From assembly GCA_900765185.1 (NCBI GenBank), contig CAAFQT010000163.1, positions 1 through 6,919 on the forward strand: DNA of 6,919 nt, given 5' to 3'. The notes beneath the pieces were generated by a model. The model was not told the DNA's origin, did no database searches, and saw only the letters and a list, made by a program, of their open reading frames with translations. Positions 6,126 to 6,919 of this stretch are shown here, in pieces. Position numbers and translations under genes: made by a program. The DNA is from an uncultured Collinsella sp. Its GTDB lineage: Bacteria > Actinomycetota > Coriobacteriia > Coriobacteriales > Coriobacteriaceae. Numbering within the stretch: position 1 is the first letter of the stretch; every line of letters begins with the position of its first letter.

Positions 6126-6758
6126 CTACATGCCCGCGAAACCTCGGGCGGCGGTGGCGCACATAAACGCCAAGGCTAGAATCACGAGCGAGCCCGCGAT
6201 GTCGACCAGCACGCCCATTGCGCGGCGCTCAAACAGCCAGCTCTCGAAGTGCGGGGCGACGTTGCGCCAGACACGCCACAACAAGATGCCCATGCCGATG
6301 ACGCCGGGAATATTGAGCAGCAAAATCTCGGAGCACAAGAGGCCAATCAGGTTTCCGGCGGCAAAGCCCGCATCGCCCTCGCAGTACTTGCGATAAATCA
6401 TGTACAGCATGTACGCCACAAACGGCTGCAGGCACGCAGAGATAAACGTAACCACCATCGAGGGGTCCTGAGAAAAGACATCGGTGAGCTTATCCACGCT
6501 CGTGGCATCTTTCGAAGCCAAGAACAAGCCAATGACCACCACGGGCACCACGCCCAAGATAACCTCGACCAGAGTAAATAACTTGGCAGTCAAATCCTCA
6601 CTAGCCGAATTCAAATAAGGCGCCCACTCAGGATGAGCATGCGCGCCGACCTTCTTGTCTTTCTCGGCACGATCGGCCTTTTTACCCTCGGCAACCCGAC
6701 GGCCAGGATCCTTGCGAGTTCCCGCCGCAGCCACCCGAGCCCGAGACTTCTTACCCAT
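6126..6758 (-). CDS. Hypothetical membrane protein, four predicted helices
   Basis: A 210-aa integral membrane protein that I do not recognise. The first 40 residues are highly basic (MGKKSRARVAAAGTRKDPGR and onward, many Lys/Arg) and should be cytoplasmic. Four hydrophobic segments follow at about 61-81, 100-122, 134-162 and 180-203. HPEWAPYLNSASEDL (42-56) precedes the first helix, and YRKYCEGD (122-129) and RVWRNVAPHFESWLFERR (162-179) form loops. The third segment is long and contains Pro and Gly (LLLNIPGVIGMGI), so it may kink or re-enter. I chose the ATG at 6758 with GAGGTG about 7 bases upstream; GTG at 6767 and TTG at 6764 are in frame but overlap or crowd that site. Transcription probably ends at the terminator at 5945-5973. 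The layout resembles small lineage-specific membrane proteins, and nothing identifies a substrate or partner. Confidence 0.85.
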   Translation of the reverse strand: MGKKSRARVAAAGTRKDPGRRVAEGKKADRAEKDKKVGAHAHPEWAPYLNSASEDLTAKLFTLVEVILGVVPVVVIGLFLASKDATSVDKLTDVFSQDPSMVVTFISACLQPFVAYMLYMIYRKYCEGDAGFAAGNLIGLLCSEILLLNIPGVIGMGILLWRVWRNVAPHFESWLFERRAMGVLVDIAGSLVILALAFMCATAARGFAGM

Positions 6759-6847
6759 AACCAACACCTCACAAGAGGAAACGAATAGCCAACGCTACCC
6801 AGTGTACCCTCTAAGCAACGTCACCGCCCCAACCGGCCCCCAATCAG

Positions 6848-6870
6848 AACCACCCTTAAAAAGGGTGGTT
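6848..6870. terminator. 10-bp hairpin near the right edge, probable terminator
   Basis: AACCACCCTT (6848-6857) and AAGGGTGGTT (6861-6870) pair perfectly around an AAA loop. On the plus strand it runs into TTTGCTCTT. On the minus strand there is no T-tail, but the gene that would need ending lies beyond the right edge on an unknown strand. It may therefore be a terminator of an off-window gene or a bidirectional one. No coding region is visible in 6759-6919. Confidence 0.5.
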
Positions 6871-6919
6871 TGCTCTTAGGGTATAACCCACGGGCCCCGG
6901 GCTCGCGTCTAAAGGCGCG

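Noticed and set aside
6655..6879. A 74-codon plus-strand frame over the start of the 210-aa gene
   Set aside because: It is antisense to the basic N-terminus of that gene, runs through the hairpin at 6848-6870 and has no ribosome site.

Overview
The window looks like the end of a draft contig from a high-GC, anaerobic-type Gram-positive bacterium. The protein flavour (a RmuC, a single-chain ABC exporter and two small lineage-restricted membrane proteins) suggests Coriobacteriia, perhaps Collinsella, but this is a guess by resemblance and no 16S or marker gene is present. Every convincing gene lies on the minus strand, so transcription runs from the right edge to the left. In that order the genes are: a 210-aa four-helix membrane protein, a 140-aa single-helix membrane protein, a nucleotidyltransferase of the AbiEii/DUF6036 type, an HTH protein, rmuC, an ABC exporter and nth.

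Left part (1-4004). Bases 1-20 are not genomic: they match the 3' end of the Illumina TruSeq read-1 adapter. The adapter cuts off nth (endonuclease III) just before the fourth cysteine of its iron-sulfur cluster. Upstream of nth are a complete 600-aa ABC exporter half-transporter and a complete RmuC. All three are GC-rich, ordinary genes with clear Shine-Dalgarno sites.

Middle part (4056-5190). A two-gene unit with visibly lower GC (as low as 22/60 in one line, against 45/60 in a sampled rmuC line) sits 51 bases upstream of rmuC. The first gene encodes a minimal nucleotidyltransferase with the GGSA...DID motif, a third Asp and the K...R..D..D motif of AbiEii-like toxins. The second starts with TTG inside the stop region of the first (TTGA overlap), has a near-perfect AAGGAGGTG ribosome site and ends in an HTH domain. 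An AT-rich inverted repeat lies over the predicted -10 element of this pair. The layout is that of a self-regulated toxin-antitoxin or defence unit, in the opposite gene order to classical AbiE. This is the most interesting part of the window.

Right part (5270-6919). Two small membrane proteins of unknown function flank a 433-base non-coding stretch (5693-6125). That stretch holds a strong minus-strand terminator and, just beyond the 210-aa gene, a striking 25-bp perfect inverted repeat that forms a very long hairpin and may be a dispersed repeat. A second 10-bp hairpin lies upstream of the 210-aa gene near the right edge.
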